A DNA stretch of 64,000 nucleotides, taken from Mycobacterium genavense ATCC 51234. GTDB taxonomy: Bacteria > Actinomycetota > Actinomycetes > Mycobacteriales > Mycobacteriaceae. The notes beneath the pieces are model-generated. The model ran no database searches. It was not told the DNA's origin and saw only the letters and a list, made by a program, of their open reading frames with translations. The position numbers were made by a program, and so were the translations under genes. The DNA lies in the NCBI RefSeq assembly GCF_000526915.1, contig NZ_JAGZ01000004.1:1-64000 (forward strand), read 5' to 3'. Positions 10,860 to 20,063 of this stretch are shown here, one piece after another (positions within the stretch are counted from its first letter, which is position 1; each line of letters begins with the position of its first letter).

Positions 10860-10924
10860 CACCGAGTGTGGGTGTTGTGCATCGTTTTTCGGTGTGAAAC
10901 GTGCAATCAGCTCCACACTCGGTG
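10860..10924. repeat. Palindromic intergenic element (12-bp perfect arms) between convergent genes
   Basis: CACCGAGTGTGG at 10860-10871 is perfectly inverted as CCACACTCGGTG at 10913-10924, enclosing 41 nt. It sits between the convergent Rv0188 and ilvD stops, so it may act as a two-way terminator. Its size and placement recall the REP-like palindromes scattered in mycobacterial genomes; a second, different one lies at 59965. Copy number cannot be judged from this window. Confidence 0.6.
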
Positions 10925-10941
10925 AGGCGGTATTGCGCTGC

Positions 10942-12654
10942 CTACCCGCAGACCGCTCCGCTCGCCGCCGAGCTGACCAGCTTCACGTACTTGGCCAGCA
11001 CGCCGGTCTTGTAGCGGGCCGGTGGAGGCGTGAAACCTTCTTGTCGGGAAGCGAATTCGGCCGGATCGGTCAGCACGTCCAGGGTGCCACCGGCGACGTC
11101 GAGCCGGATCCGGTCGCCGTCGCGCAGGAAGGCGATCGGCCCGGCGTCCACCGCCTCGGGTGCGATGTGGCCCACGCACAGGCCGGTTGTGCCGCCGGAG
11201 AACCGGCCGTCGGTCAGCAGTAGCACGTCCTTGCCGAGCCCGGCACCCTTGATCGCCCCGGTGATGGCCAGCATTTCGCGCATCCCGGGGCCGCCCTTGG
11301 GGCCTTCGTAGCGGATCACCACCGCGTCGCCCTTGGTGATGGTGCCGTCCTCGAGGGCGTCCAGCGCGGCCCGCTCGCCGTCGAAAACCCTTGCGGTGCC
11401 CTCGAACACGTCGGAGTCGAAACCGGCCGACTTCACCACGGCGCCCTCGGGTGCCAGGCTCCCGCGCAGGATGGTGATCCCACCGGTCGGGTGAATCGGG
11501 TCGCTCAACGCGCGCACCACCTTGCCGTCCGGGTCGGGCGGCTCGATGGCGGCCAGGTTCTCGGCCAGGGTATGTCCGGTCACCGTCAGGCAGTCACCGT
11601 GCAGCAGCCCCGCATCCAGGAGCGCCTTCATCATCACCGGGACGCCGCCGATGTGGTCGACGTGCGACATGACATGGCGGCCAAACGGTTTGACGTCGGC
11701 CAGGTGCGGCACCTTGGAGCCGATCCGGCTGAAGTCGTCCAGGGACAGATCCACCTCGGCCTCGTGGGCGATGGTCAGCAGGTGCAGCACCGCGTTGGTC
11801 GAGCCGCCGAACGCCATCACCACCGCGATCGCGTTCTCGAAGGCCTCCTTGGTGAGGATGTCGCGGGCGGTGATCCCGCGGCGCAGCAGTTCGATGACGG
11901 CCACCCCGCTGCGCTGGGCGAACCCGTCGCGGCGGCGATCGGTGGCCGGAGGCGCCGCGCTGCCCGGCAGCGACATGCCGAGTGCCTCGGCGGCGCTGGC
12001 CATCGTGTTGGCGGTGTACATCCCGCCGCAGGCGCCCTCGCCGGGGCAGATCGCGCGTTCGATGGCGTCGACGTCGGCGCGCGACATCAACCCGCGCGAG
12101 CAGGCGCCCACCGCCTCGAACGCGTCGATGATCGTCACCTCGCGCTCGCTGCCGTCGGACAGCTTGGCCACCCCCGGCAGGATCGAGCCCGCATAGAGGA
12201 ACACCGACGCCAGGTCCAGGCGAGCGGCGGCCATCAGCATGCCGGGCAGCGACTTGTCACAGCCGGCCAGCAGCACCGAACCGTCGAGTCGCTCGGCCTG
12301 CATCACGGTCTCGACGCTGTCGGCGATCACCTCGCGGGACACCAGTGAGAAGTGCATCCCCTCGTGGCCCATCGAGATGCCGTCGGAGACCGAAATCGTC
12401 CCGAACTCCAGCGGGTAACCGCCGGCGGCAAAGACGCCCTCTTTGACGGCCTTGGCCAGCCGGTCCAGCGACAGGTTGCACGGCGTGATCTCGTTCCACG
12501 ACGAGGCGACGCCGATCTGCGGCTTGGCGAAGTCGTCGTCGCCCATGCCTACCGCGCGCAACATTCCCCGGGCGGCGGTCTTCTCCAGACCGTCGGTGAC
12601 GTCACGACTACGGGGTTTGATGTCGGCGGTTGCCGCCTCGGTGCGCAGGGCCAT
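10942..12654 (-). CDS. ilvD: Dihydroxy-acid dehydratase
   Basis: The 570-aa enzyme dehydrates 2,3-dihydroxy-isovalerate and 2,3-dihydroxy-3-methylvalerate in branched-chain amino acid synthesis. Cysteines at 59 (TPCN), 132 (GCDKS) and 209 (GACGG) are the iron-sulfur cluster ligands of the IlvD/Edd family, and [20 protein letters not shown] and [14 protein letters not shown] are characteristic. Full length and intact. It is divergent from ricR, and the RicR box lies 44 bp upstream of this ATG, so copper might influence ilvD too. IlvD-type clusters are known copper targets in other bacteria, which gives the pairing biological sense, but regulation here is inference. Confidence 0.95.
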   Translation of the reverse strand: MALRTEAATADIKPRSRDVTDGLEKTAARGMLRAVGMGDDDFAKPQIGVASSWNEITPCNLSLDRLAKAVKEGVFAAGGYPLEFGTISVSDGISMGHEGMHFSLVSREVIADSVETVMQAERLDGSVLLAGCDKSLPGMLMAAARLDLASVFLYAGSILPGVAKLSDGSEREVTIIDAFEAVGACSRGLMSRADVDAIERAICPGEGACGGMYTANTMASAAEALGMSLPGSAAPPATDRRRDGFAQRSGVAVIELLRRGITARDILTKEAFENAIAVVMAFGGSTNAVLHLLTIAHEAEVDLSLDDFSRIGSKVPHLADVKPFGRHVMSHVDHIGGVPVMMKALLDAGLLHGDCLTVTGHTLAENLAAIEPPDPDGKVVRALSDPIHPTGGITILRGSLAPEGAVVKSAGFDSDVFEGTARVFDGERAALDALEDGTITKGDAVVIRYEGPKGGPGMREMLAITGAIKGAGLGKDVLLLTDGRFSGGTTGLCVGHIAPEAVDAGPIAFLRDGDRIRLDVAGGTLDVLTDPAEFASRQEGFTPPPARYKTGVLAKYVKLVSSAASGAVCG

Positions 12655-12697
12655 TGATCAAGTATGCGCGGGGCGGACAAGCCATTTTCACCGGTCA

Positions 12698-12712
12698 TAC
12701 CCCGCTGGGGTA
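12698..12712 (+). promoter_or_regulatory. RicR operator in the ilvD-ricR divergent region
   Basis: TACCCCGCTGGGGTA is a perfect TACCC-N5-GGGTA palindrome located 41 bp before the ricR GTG and 44 bp before the ilvD ATG. It is immediately followed by TAGGGTAT. It should mediate copper-relieved autorepression of ricR, as known in M. tuberculosis. Confidence 0.88.
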
Positions 12713-12753
12713 TAGGGTATTCTGGAAGTTTGACAAGCCGCAGGGAGGCCGAG

Positions 12754-13044
12754 GTGACGACTCCGCACGGATACTCGCAGCAGAAGGACAATTACGCCAA
12801 GCGGCTGCGGCGCATCGAGGGTCAGGTGCGCGGCATCGCGAAGATGATCGAGGAAGACAAGTACTGCATTGACGTCCTTACCCAGATCAGCGCGGTGAAC
12901 AGCGCGATGCGGTCGGTGGCGTTGAACTTGCTCGACGAGCACCTCGGACATTGCGTGACCCGCGCGGTCGGCGAGGGCGGCAGCGAAGCCGACCAGAAGC
13001 TGGCCGAGGCGTCCGCGGCGATTGCGCGTCTGGTTCGTTCCTGA
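12754..13044 (+). CDS. ricR: Copper-sensing repressor RicR (CsoR family)
   Basis: The 96-aa all-helical CsoR/RicR-family protein contains the Cu(I)-binding triad Cys38, His63 and Cys67 (Cys, then His-x3-Cys). The conserved N-terminal part reads YAKRLRRIEGQVRGIAKMIE. GTG 12754 is preceded by GGGAGG at 12743-12748 and gives the length known for Rv0190; a longer in-frame ATG at 12664 would run over the operator and is rejected. In M. tuberculosis RicR represses mymT, itself and other copper genes and leaves DNA when Cu(I) binds. Two matching boxes in this window (mymT and ricR promoters) support the same circuit. Confidence 0.95.
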   Translation: MTTPHGYSQQKDNYAKRLRRIEGQVRGIAKMIEEDKYCIDVLTQISAVNSAMRSVALNLLDEHLGHCVTRAVGEGGSEADQKLAEASAAIARLVRS

Positions 13045-13184
13045 TCGGTGATGTAGTTGAGAGCGATGTTGCGGTGCTATGTCGGCCGAACCCATTGTTG
13101 CGGTGCGTACGGTAAGGCAGTGTGATCGCATTAGGCACGACAACCCAGGAACTGGGGAGCCCGGCCGATACCGTATCCCACGCC

Positions 13185-14423
13185 ATGACTGCCGAAACCG
13201 GAACAGCCACCGCGCGAACGTGGACGCCACGGATCGCCGCGCAGCTGGCAGTGCTAGCCGCGGCGGCCTTCATCTATGTGACGGCCGAGATCCTTCCGGT
13301 GGGGACGCTGTCCGCGATCTCCCGGGACCTGCACGTCAGTGTCGTCTACGTCGGCACCCTGCTGACCTGGTATGCGCTGGTCGCTGCCCTGACGACGTTC
13401 CCGCTGGTGCGCTGGACCGCGCACTGGCCGCGCCGGTGCGCGCTGATGCTCAGCCTGACTTGCCTGACCGCCTCGCAGGTCATCTCGGCGCTGGCCCCCA
13501 ACTTCGCGGTGCTGGCCGCGGGCCGGGTGCTGTGCGCGTTCACCCACGGCCTGCTGTGGGCGGTGATCGCCCCGATCGCCACCAGGCTGGTGCCGCCCAG
13601 CCACGCGGGCCGCGCGACCACCTCGATCTACGTCGGGACCAGCCTGGCGCTGGTGATCGGTAGTCCACTCACGGCGGCGATGAGCCTGGTGTTCGGCTGG
13701 CGGCTGGCGGTCGTGTGTGTGATGGCCGCGGCGGTGATCGTCACCGTGGCCGCCCGGGTGATCCTGCCGCAGCTGGTGCTCACCCAGGACCAGCTGGCCT
13801 GTGTCGGCCCTCGGTCGCGCCATCACCGCAACCCGCGGTTGATCACGGTGAGCCTGCTCGCGATGGTGGCGGTCACCGGCCATTTCGTCTCCTACACCTA
13901 CATTTCGGTGGTCATCCGCGACGTCGTCGGCGTGCGCGGCCCCAATCAGGCCTGGGCGCTGGCCGCCTACGGCATCGCGGGCCTGCTGTCGGTGCCGCTG
14001 GTGGCGCGGCCGCTGGACCGCCGGCCCCTGGGCGCGGTCATTTTGTGCATGGCGGGGCTGACCGCCGCGTTCGTGGTGCTGACTGCGCTGGCGTTCGGCG
14101 ACCGCACCACCACCGGGGCGACCGCGCTGCTGGGGACCGCCGCGATCGTGCTGTGGGGCGCCATGGCCACCGCGGTGTCGCCGATGATGCAATCCGCCGC
14201 GATGCGCAACGGCGCCGACGACCCCGACGGCGCGTCCGGGCTGTACGTGACGGCCTTTCAGGTGGGCATCATGGCCGGCTCGCTGTCCGGTGGCTTGCTG
14301 TACGAGCACAGCGTGGCCACGATGCTCGCCGCATCGGCCGGTTTGATGGGAATCGCGCTGGCCGGCATTGCGGCCAACCGGCGGATGCTCGACGTTGCTC
14401 CGCCAACCTCACGCGATTCATAG
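13185..14423 (+). CDS. MFS transporter (Rv0191 ortholog), arabinose-efflux/chloramphenicol-resistance type
   Basis: The 412-aa protein has 12 predicted hydrophobic helices, with the first containing FIYVTAEILPVGTLSAISRD, typical of DHA1 drug/sugar exporters, and the A-loop RWTAHWPRR. ATG 13185 (MTAETGTATART) matches the M. tuberculosis start as I recall; an in-frame GTG at 13122 would prepend 21 residues. Substrates in this subfamily include chloramphenicol, pyrazinoic acid or sugars; none can be assigned from sequence. It lies 140 bp after ricR on the same strand without its own RicR box, so partial read-through is possible. Intact. Confidence 0.88.
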   Translation: MTAETGTATARTWTPRIAAQLAVLAAAAFIYVTAEILPVGTLSAISRDLHVSVVYVGTLLTWYALVAALTTFPLVRWTAHWPRRCALMLSLTCLTASQVISALAPNFAVLAAGRVLCAFTHGLLWAVIAPIATRLVPPSHAGRATTSIYVGTSLALVIGSPLTAAMSLVFGWRLAVVCVMAAAVIVTVAARVILPQLVLTQDQLACVGPRSRHHRNPRLITVSLLAMVAVTGHFVSYTYISVVIRDVVGVRGPNQAWALAAYGIAGLLSVPLVARPLDRRPLGAVILCMAGLTAAFVVLTALAFGDRTTTGATALLGTAAIVLWGAMATAVSPMMQSAAMRNGADDPDGASGLYVTAFQVGIMAGSLSGGLLYEHSVATMLAASAGLMGIALAGIAANRRMLDVAPPTSRDS

Positions 14424-14540
14424 TCCCGCAGCTCACAGCACCTAACTGCCAGCCTGACCGGGCCCGCGCCCCGCGCAAATTAGGTAGCTGGGGGCGCCGC
14501 TATGCCACACTGGGTCCAGCAACTGACTGGAGGGATGCAT

Positions 14541-15569
14541 ATGTCGGGCTGGACGAGGGCAGGCCTCTTCGCGGCTCTGAACGCAGCCGGTGTCGCCTTG
14601 GGGTTGGCCACTGTCCTGGTGCTTGGCGCCGCCCCCGCCGTGGCGGATCCGGACCCCGTTCCGGGCGATCCGAACGTGGTTGCCGCGCCCCCCGCCCCGC
14701 CTCCGCCGCCGCCCTTCGAGCTGCCGCCGCTGCCGGGGTTGCCCGCCGCGCCGCCGGGTGACGCGCCGCCGCCGGCTCCGTGGGCGTCCCCCGGCGTCGT
14801 ACCGGCCGCCGCGGGCGCCGCCGACGGGCAGGACCCGACGCCGTTCACCGGCACGGCGCCGTTCGGAACGCCCACGTTCGTCCCGAAGACCGGTTCGATG
14901 GTGGGTGTCGCGCAACCGATCATCATTAACTTCCCCGGTCGGGTTGACGACGCCGGCGCCGCGCAGGCCGCCGTGCACGTGTCGTCGATCCCCCCGGTCC
15001 CCGGGAAGTTCTACTGGATGACGCCGACCCAGCTGCGCTGGCGCCCGATCAATTTCTGGCCCGCCAACACCGCGGTGAACATCGACGCCGGCGGCACCAA
15101 GTCTAGCTTTCACACCGGCGACCAGTTGATCGCCACCGCCGACGACGCCACCCACCAGCTGACCGTCACCCGCAACGGCACCCTGGAGAAGACCATCCCG
15201 ATGTCGATGGGCATGTCGGCCGGCAATCACCAAACCCCCAACGGCACCTACTACGTGCAGGAGAAGATGCCTTCGGTGGTGATGGACTCCTCGAGCTACG
15301 GGGTCCCGGTCAACTCGACCTACGGCTACAAGGTGACCGTCGAGCTGGCCGTGCGGTTCGACAATGTCGGCGACTTCGTGCACAGCGCACCGTGGTCGGT
15401 GGACGACCAGGGCAAGCGCGACGTCAGCCACGGCTGCATCAACATCAGCCCCAGCAACGCCAAGTGGTTCTTCGACAACTTCGGCCCGGGAGATCCGATC
15501 ATCGTGAAGAACTCCAGCGGTGGCACGTACAAGAAGAACGACGGCTCCAGCGACTGGATCACCAACTAG
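14541..15569 (+). CDS. ldtD: L,D-transpeptidase (LdtMt4/Rv0192 type), exported
   Basis: The 342-aa protein makes 3-3 cross-links in peptidoglycan outside the membrane. A signal peptide (residues 1 to about 36, hydrophobic core [20 protein letters not shown]) is followed by a proline-rich linker (about 40-85), an Ig-like domain, and a YkuD catalytic domain with the motif HGCINIS (His297, Cys299). ATG 14541 was chosen because GGAGGG lies six bases upstream; ATG 14535 and 14502 are in frame but poorly placed. A tight hairpin follows at 15571. In M. tuberculosis Rv0193c-Rv0195 come next; here they are absent and Rv0196 follows directly. Confidence 0.92.
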   Translation: MSGWTRAGLFAALNAAGVALGLATVLVLGAAPAVADPDPVPGDPNVVAAPPAPPPPPPFELPPLPGLPAAPPGDAPPPAPWASPGVVPAAAGAADGQDPTPFTGTAPFGTPTFVPKTGSMVGVAQPIIINFPGRVDDAGAAQAAVHVSSIPPVPGKFYWMTPTQLRWRPINFWPANTAVNIDAGGTKSSFHTGDQLIATADDATHQLTVTRNGTLEKTIPMSMGMSAGNHQTPNGTYYVQEKMPSVVMDSSSYGVPVNSTYGYKVTVELAVRFDNVGDFVHSAPWSVDDQGKRDVSHGCINISPSNAKWFFDNFGPGDPIIVKNSSGGTYKKNDGSSDWITN

Positions 15570-15570
15570 C

Positions 15571-15589
15571 CGCTGTCGTGACGACAGCG
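15571..15589 (+). terminator. Hairpin terminator after the L,D-transpeptidase gene
   Basis: CGCTGTCG and CGACAGCG form a perfect 8-bp stem with a 3-nt TGA loop, two bases after the stop codon. There is no following T-run, which is common for mycobacterial terminators. Confidence 0.6.
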
Positions 15590-15732
15590 CGGTGGTCGGC
15601 GGGCACTTCGGCCTAATCCTGTTGGCCCGCAGGGGGACTCGGGCGCAACATCGCCGGCCGGCCCGAGTCGACTGAACCGACGGTAGGTCACTTCCACCGA
15701 ATTTCTGGGCAGAGCTTTCGCGTGCCACGCGA

Positions 15733-15754
15733 TTATGTATAGCACCATACATAA
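15733..15754 (+). promoter_or_regulatory. Perfect palindromic operator before the TetR gene (Rv0196 ortholog)
   Basis: TTATGTAT-N6-ATACATAA is a perfect 8-bp inverted repeat with spacer AGCACC, ending 16 bp before the TetR start. It is AT-rich and conspicuous in GC-rich surroundings, and is probably the operator through which the regulator controls itself and the following Rv0197. Confidence 0.78.
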
Positions 15755-15770
15755 GTCGAAAGGGGTGGCG

Positions 15771-16349
15771 ATGCGTAGTCCACGCGAGCGGATGGTCATC
15801 TCCGCTGCGCTGTTGATCCGGGAACGGGGCGCCCACGCCACCGCGATCTCGGACGTGCTGGAGCACAGCGGTGCGCCGCGCGGGTCGGCCTATCACTACT
15901 TCCCGGGTGGTCGGACCCAATTGCTCTGCGAGGCGGTCGACTACGCCGGCGAGCACGTCGGCGCCATCATCGAGAAGGCCTACAGCAGCCTCGACCTGCT
16001 GGACACGCTGATCGACAAGTACCGCCGCCAGTTGATCGACAGCGACTCCCGCGCCGGTTGCCCGATCGTGGCGGTCTCCGTCGAATCCGGCGACGAACAG
16101 GACCGGGAGCGAATGGCCCCCGTCATCGAGCGGGCGGCCGCGGTGTTCGACCGATGTAACGGCCAGGTCGCGGAGCGCTTGATCGCCGACGGCATACCCG
16201 CCGTCCAGGCCAGTGAGCTGGCCGTGCTGACGACCTCGGCTCTCGAGGGTGCCATCGTCCTGGCTCGGGTGCGGCGCGACGTGGCGCCGCTGGATCTCAT
16301 TCACCGTCAGCTGCGCAATCTGTTGCAGGCCGCCTTGCAGAAGAAGTAG
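15771..16349 (+). CDS. TetR-family repressor (Rv0196 ortholog), LmrA/YxaF-like
   Basis: The 192-aa protein has an N-terminal helix-turn-helix (residues about 8-55) with AISDVLEHSGAPRGSAYHYF, and the GCPIVAVSVES segment typical of the LmrA/YxaF-like C-terminal domain. ATG 15771 follows AAAGGGG and is preferred over ATG 15735, which would overlap the palindromic operator. It is followed after 19 bp by the molybdoenzyme gene Rv0197, probably its regulatory target. It resembles the TetR at 55231 in the same subfamily. The ligand is unknown; the target gene is now a pseudogene while the regulator is intact. Confidence 0.88.
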   Translation: MRSPRERMVISAALLIRERGAHATAISDVLEHSGAPRGSAYHYFPGGRTQLLCEAVDYAGEHVGAIIEKAYSSLDLLDTLIDKYRRQLIDSDSRAGCPIVAVSVESGDEQDRERMAPVIERAAAVFDRCNGQVAERLIADGIPAVQASELAVLTTSALEGAIVLARVRRDVAPLDLIHRQLRNLLQAALQKK

Positions 16350-16368
16350 CCCGAAAGGAAGTCCCGCG

Positions 16369-18153
16369 ATGGCCGAGCAATGGCAGTCGACCGCATGCAT
16401 CCTCTGCGAATGCAATTCGGCATCGTCGTACAAGTCGAAGGCCGCACGCTGTCACGCATTCGCGGCGACAAGAACCACCCGGCGTCGCAGGGCTACACCT
16501 GCAACAAGGCGCTGCGGCTGGACCACTATCAGAACAACCGCGCCCGCCTGAGGACCCCGATGCGTCGTCGTGCCGACGGCAGCTTCGAGGAAATCGATTG
16601 GGACACCGCGATTGTCGAAATCGCCGAGGGATTCAAGCACATCCGCGACACCTACGGTGGGGACAAGATCTTCTACTACGGCGGCGGCGGGCAAAGCAAC
16701 CACCTGGGCGGGGCATACAGCGGGGCGTTCCTGAAGGCGCTGGGGTCGAAGTACCGGTCGAATGCGTTGGCGCAGGAGAAGACCGGCGAAGCGTGGGTCG
16801 ACGCGCAGCTGTACGGCGGCCACACCCGTGGCGAGTTCGAGCACGCGGAAGTGTCGGTGTTCGTCGGCAAGAACCCGTGGATGTCGCAGAGCTTCCCCCG
16901 GGCCCGGGTGGTGCTCAACGAGATCGCCAAGGATCCGAACCGGTCGCTGATCGTGATCGATCCTGTCGTGACCGACACAGCGAAGATGTCCGACTTTCAT
17001 TTGCGGGTTCGACCGGGCACCGACGCCTGGTGCCTGGCCGCCCTGGCAGCGGTGCTGGTCCAGGAAAACCTTTGCAACGAAGCATTTCTCGCCGAACACG
17101 TGCACGGCGCCGACGGCGTACGCGACGCGCTGCGCGACGTCTCGGTGGCCGACTATGCGGATCGCTGCGGGGTGGACGAGGAGCTGGTGTGGGCCGCGGC
17201 GCTTCAATTTCGAATTCCCGCACAACGGTTTTCATCTGCGCCGCCCACTGCTGGAGCCGCTCGAAGGAACGCTGCCCGAGCCGGAGATCTGGGCCCGGCT
17301 GGTGCGCGCACTCGGCGTCATCGACGACGCGGAGCTACGGCCGCTGCGGGAGGCCGCCGCACGAGGCCTCGACGCGTACGCCGAGGCATTCTTGGGTGCC
17401 GTCGCGGGCAATCCGACCATGGCGCGGCTGGTTCCGTACGTGCTCTACGAAACGCTCGGTCCGACGCTGCCCGACGGTATGGCCGGGGCGGCCGCGGTGT
17501 GGGGGCTGGCGCAGAAGACGGCGATGACCTACCCCGAGGCGGTGCGACGAGCCGGCCACGCCGACGGCAACGCACTGTTCGAGGCCATCCTGAACAGTCC
17601 GTCGGGTGTCGTCTTCACCGCGCACAACTACGAGGACGACTTCGCGCTGATCAGCCATTCCGACCACAAGATCGCCCTCGAAATCCCGGAAATGCTACGC
17701 GATTTGCGGGCGCTGTCCGTCCCGACGCCGCAACTGACCACGGCGGAGCTGCCGATCGTGCTGTCGGTGGGCGAGCGGCGCGCCTACACCGCCAATGACA
17801 TTTTCCGCGACCCGTCCTGGCGCAAGCGCGACGCCGACGGAGCACTGCGCGTCAGTGTGGAGGATGCCCAGCACCTCGGGCTCGTCGACGGCTGCCGGGC
17901 GCGCATCACCACCGCGGCCGGCAGCGCCGAGGCCACCGTCGAGATCACCGAGACGATGCTGCCCGGACATGCGGCCCTGCCCAACGGCTTTGGGCTCGAC
18001 TACGTCGACGCGGACGGGAAAATGGTGCTTCCCGGTGTGGCTCCCAACGCGCTGACGTCGACCGGGTGGCGCGACTCGTACGCCGGAACACCGTGGCACA
18101 AGCACGTGCCGGCGTGCATCGAAGCCCTCGTGGGGGTCAGTTCCAGATCCTGA
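16369..18153 (+). pseudogene. Molybdopterin oxidoreductase (Rv0197 ortholog), frameshift and large internal deletion
   Basis: Homology begins at ATG 16369 with MAEQWQSTACILCECN, the start of an iron-sulfur motif of formate-dehydrogenase-like molybdoenzymes. A missing G near 16417 shifts the frame exactly where the next cluster Cys should follow. The frame to about 17200 encodes the domain that binds the cofactor (FVGKNPWMSQSFPRARVVLN, LIVIDPVVTDTAKM, LRVRPGTDAW). Near 17200 the sequence jumps from GVDEELVWAAA directly to FNFEFPHNGFHLRRPLL in another frame, removing about 150-170 residues that I recall in the 762-aa M. tuberculosis protein. The C-terminal molybdopterin dinucleotide-binding domain (VGERRAYTANDIFRDPSWRK) is readable to 18153. 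The enzyme cannot be functional. Confidence 0.88.
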
Positions 18154-19986
18154 CCCGGCGCTGCGGCGCCAGGAACAGGGCGTCGTCTTCGGCCACGTCG
18201 AACGCCTCGTAGAAGGCGTCGAGGTTGCGGACCACACCGTTGCAGCGGAACTCCGGTGGCGAGTGTGGACTACCGCAGGACGCCGGATCGCTTCTGCCAC
18301 AAGGGATTTGGAGCGCCACACCTGAGCCCAGCCGTAGAACACCCGCTGCACGCCGGTCAGGCCGTCGATCACCGGGGCCTGGCCGCCGTTCAGCGACAGC
18401 TGGTAGGCCAGCAGCGCGATGGACAGCCCGCCCAGGTCGCCGATGTTCTCACCGACGGTGAAGGCGCCGTTGACGTGGTGAGCGCCGTCCAGCTCGCGCG
18501 GGATGTAGGCCTCGTACTGCTCGATCAGCGCCTGGGTGCGGGCACCGAACTCGCGGCGGTCGTCGTCGGTCCACCAGTCGACGAGGTTGCCGTCGCCGTC
18601 GTACTTGGCGCCCTGATCGTCGAAGCCGGCCCGATCTCGTGGCCGATCACCGCCCCGATCCCGCCGTAGTTGGCGGCGTCGTCGGCCTGGGCGTCGAAGA
18701 ACGGCGGCTGCAAAATGGCTGCGGGAAAGACGATCTCGTTCATCCCGGGGTTGTAGTTAGGCGTTGACGGTCTGCGGTGTCATGAACCATTCGTCACGGT
18801 CCACCGGCTTGCCCAGCTTGGCCAGCGCGCGTTCCCGAGTCTGCGGCGTCATCCAGTCCAGGTCGCCGATGCTGACCCGGTACGCCTCCCGCAGGTTTTC
18901 CACCAGTTCGTCGATGCGGGCCTTGGCGTCCGGCGGGAAATGCCGTTGCACGTACAGCTTTCCGACGGCGTCGCCCATCAGATTCTCGACCAGTGACACT
19001 CCGCGCTTCCAGCGGTCCCGGATTTGCTCGGTGCCGGTCAGCAGACGCCCGTAGAAGTCGAAGTCCGCCGCGACCAGCGCGTCCGTCAACCACGCGGCGC
19101 GGGCACGGATCAACCACCAACGCGCCCAACGCTTCCAGTCATCGAGATCTTCGCTGTCCCAGAGTGCCGCGAACGCGGTGAGGTAATCAGGCTGGCGCAC
19201 AACGACTTCCGCGACGGCATCCGGCGTGCTGCCCAGGGCGGTGACCTAGCCGGTCCAGTCGAAGCCCGCGCTCTCGGTCTGCAACTGCGCGAAGGTGCGC
19301 AGGTTGTAGGTCAGCTCGGCGTCGCGGCGCTTGACCACGTCCCAGTGCGCGGCAGCGAGTTTGGTCTCCAGTGCCACGATGCGGGCCGCGGTGTCGGCGT
19401 GGTCCTGGTCCTCCCCGCCGTACACCAAGGCGAACATCCGGGCGATATGTCCCGGGTAGGCCGCGAGCACCTGGGCGTGCCGCTCGTCGCGGTAGTAGGA
19501 CTCGTCGGGCAACCCGATCCCGGACTGGTTGACGTGCACCAGGTAGCGGCTCGAGTCCTTGGCGTCGGTGTTGATGTAGACGCCGACGCCGCCGCCGACC
19601 CGGGTGCGCTGCAGGGCGCCGACGACCGCGGCCAGCGCCGCCGCGTCGGCCGCGCCGTCGACGGCGGCCAGCTCGTCGTGCAGCGGTTGCAGGCCGCGGC
19701 GTTCGACCGCGTCCTCGTCGAGGAAGCTGGCGTACAGGTCGCCGATGCGCTGCTCGTCACTGCCCGGCGCGGCACCGCTGTTGCTTGCCTCGACGATCAG
19801 GTCGCGGACCTGCTCCTCGGCCCGGTCGAACAGGGTGCGGAAGGCCCCGTCGGTGGTGCGGTCCGGAGGGATCTCGTAGTCGGCTAACCAGCGACCGTTC
19901 ACGTAACCGAACAGGTCGTCCTGTGGGCGGGTGTTTTCGTCGATGTGGCTCAGGTTCAGGCCCGAGCGGGTGGCAGCAAACGTCAC
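18137..19986 (-). pseudogene. zmp1: Zinc metalloprotease Zmp1 (M13/neprilysin family), four or more lesions
   Basis: From ATG 19986 the M13 N-terminal domain reads well (DENTRPQDDLFGYVNGRWLA). Lesions follow: a TAG at 19248-19246 where context FDWTG-stop-VTALG suggests a former Trp; an extra base near 18757 splitting QTVNA from [12 protein letters not shown]; a missing base near 18628 that hits the zinc site, leaving GHEIG followed by a shifted frame instead of HEIGHGFDDQ; and a missing base near 18269 before SPPEFRCNGVVRNLDAFYEA. The C-terminus (LFLAPQRRVRIWN) is still recognisable. In M. tuberculosis Zmp1 is a secreted peptidase linked to inflammasome evasion and phagosome maturation. The 3' end overlaps Rv0197 by 17 bp, tail to tail. 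Confidence 0.92.
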
Positions 19987-20063
19987 CGGACCATCCTTCC
20001 ATCTTCGCCCGTGTGGGCTCCTGCTGCGCCGATCGCGACCGGCAGCGGGGTAACCTCGCGCCC

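Noticed and set aside
12664..12753. Longer RicR starting at ATG 12664
   Set aside because: It would place the operator and promoter inside the coding region and add 30 residues unlike the family; GTG 12754 has a good ribosome-binding site.
13254..14309. Minus-strand open frame of about 351 codons opposite the MFS transporter
   Set aside because: Antisense of a clear 12-helix transporter; composition dominated by Arg, His, Gly and Gln; no start signal.
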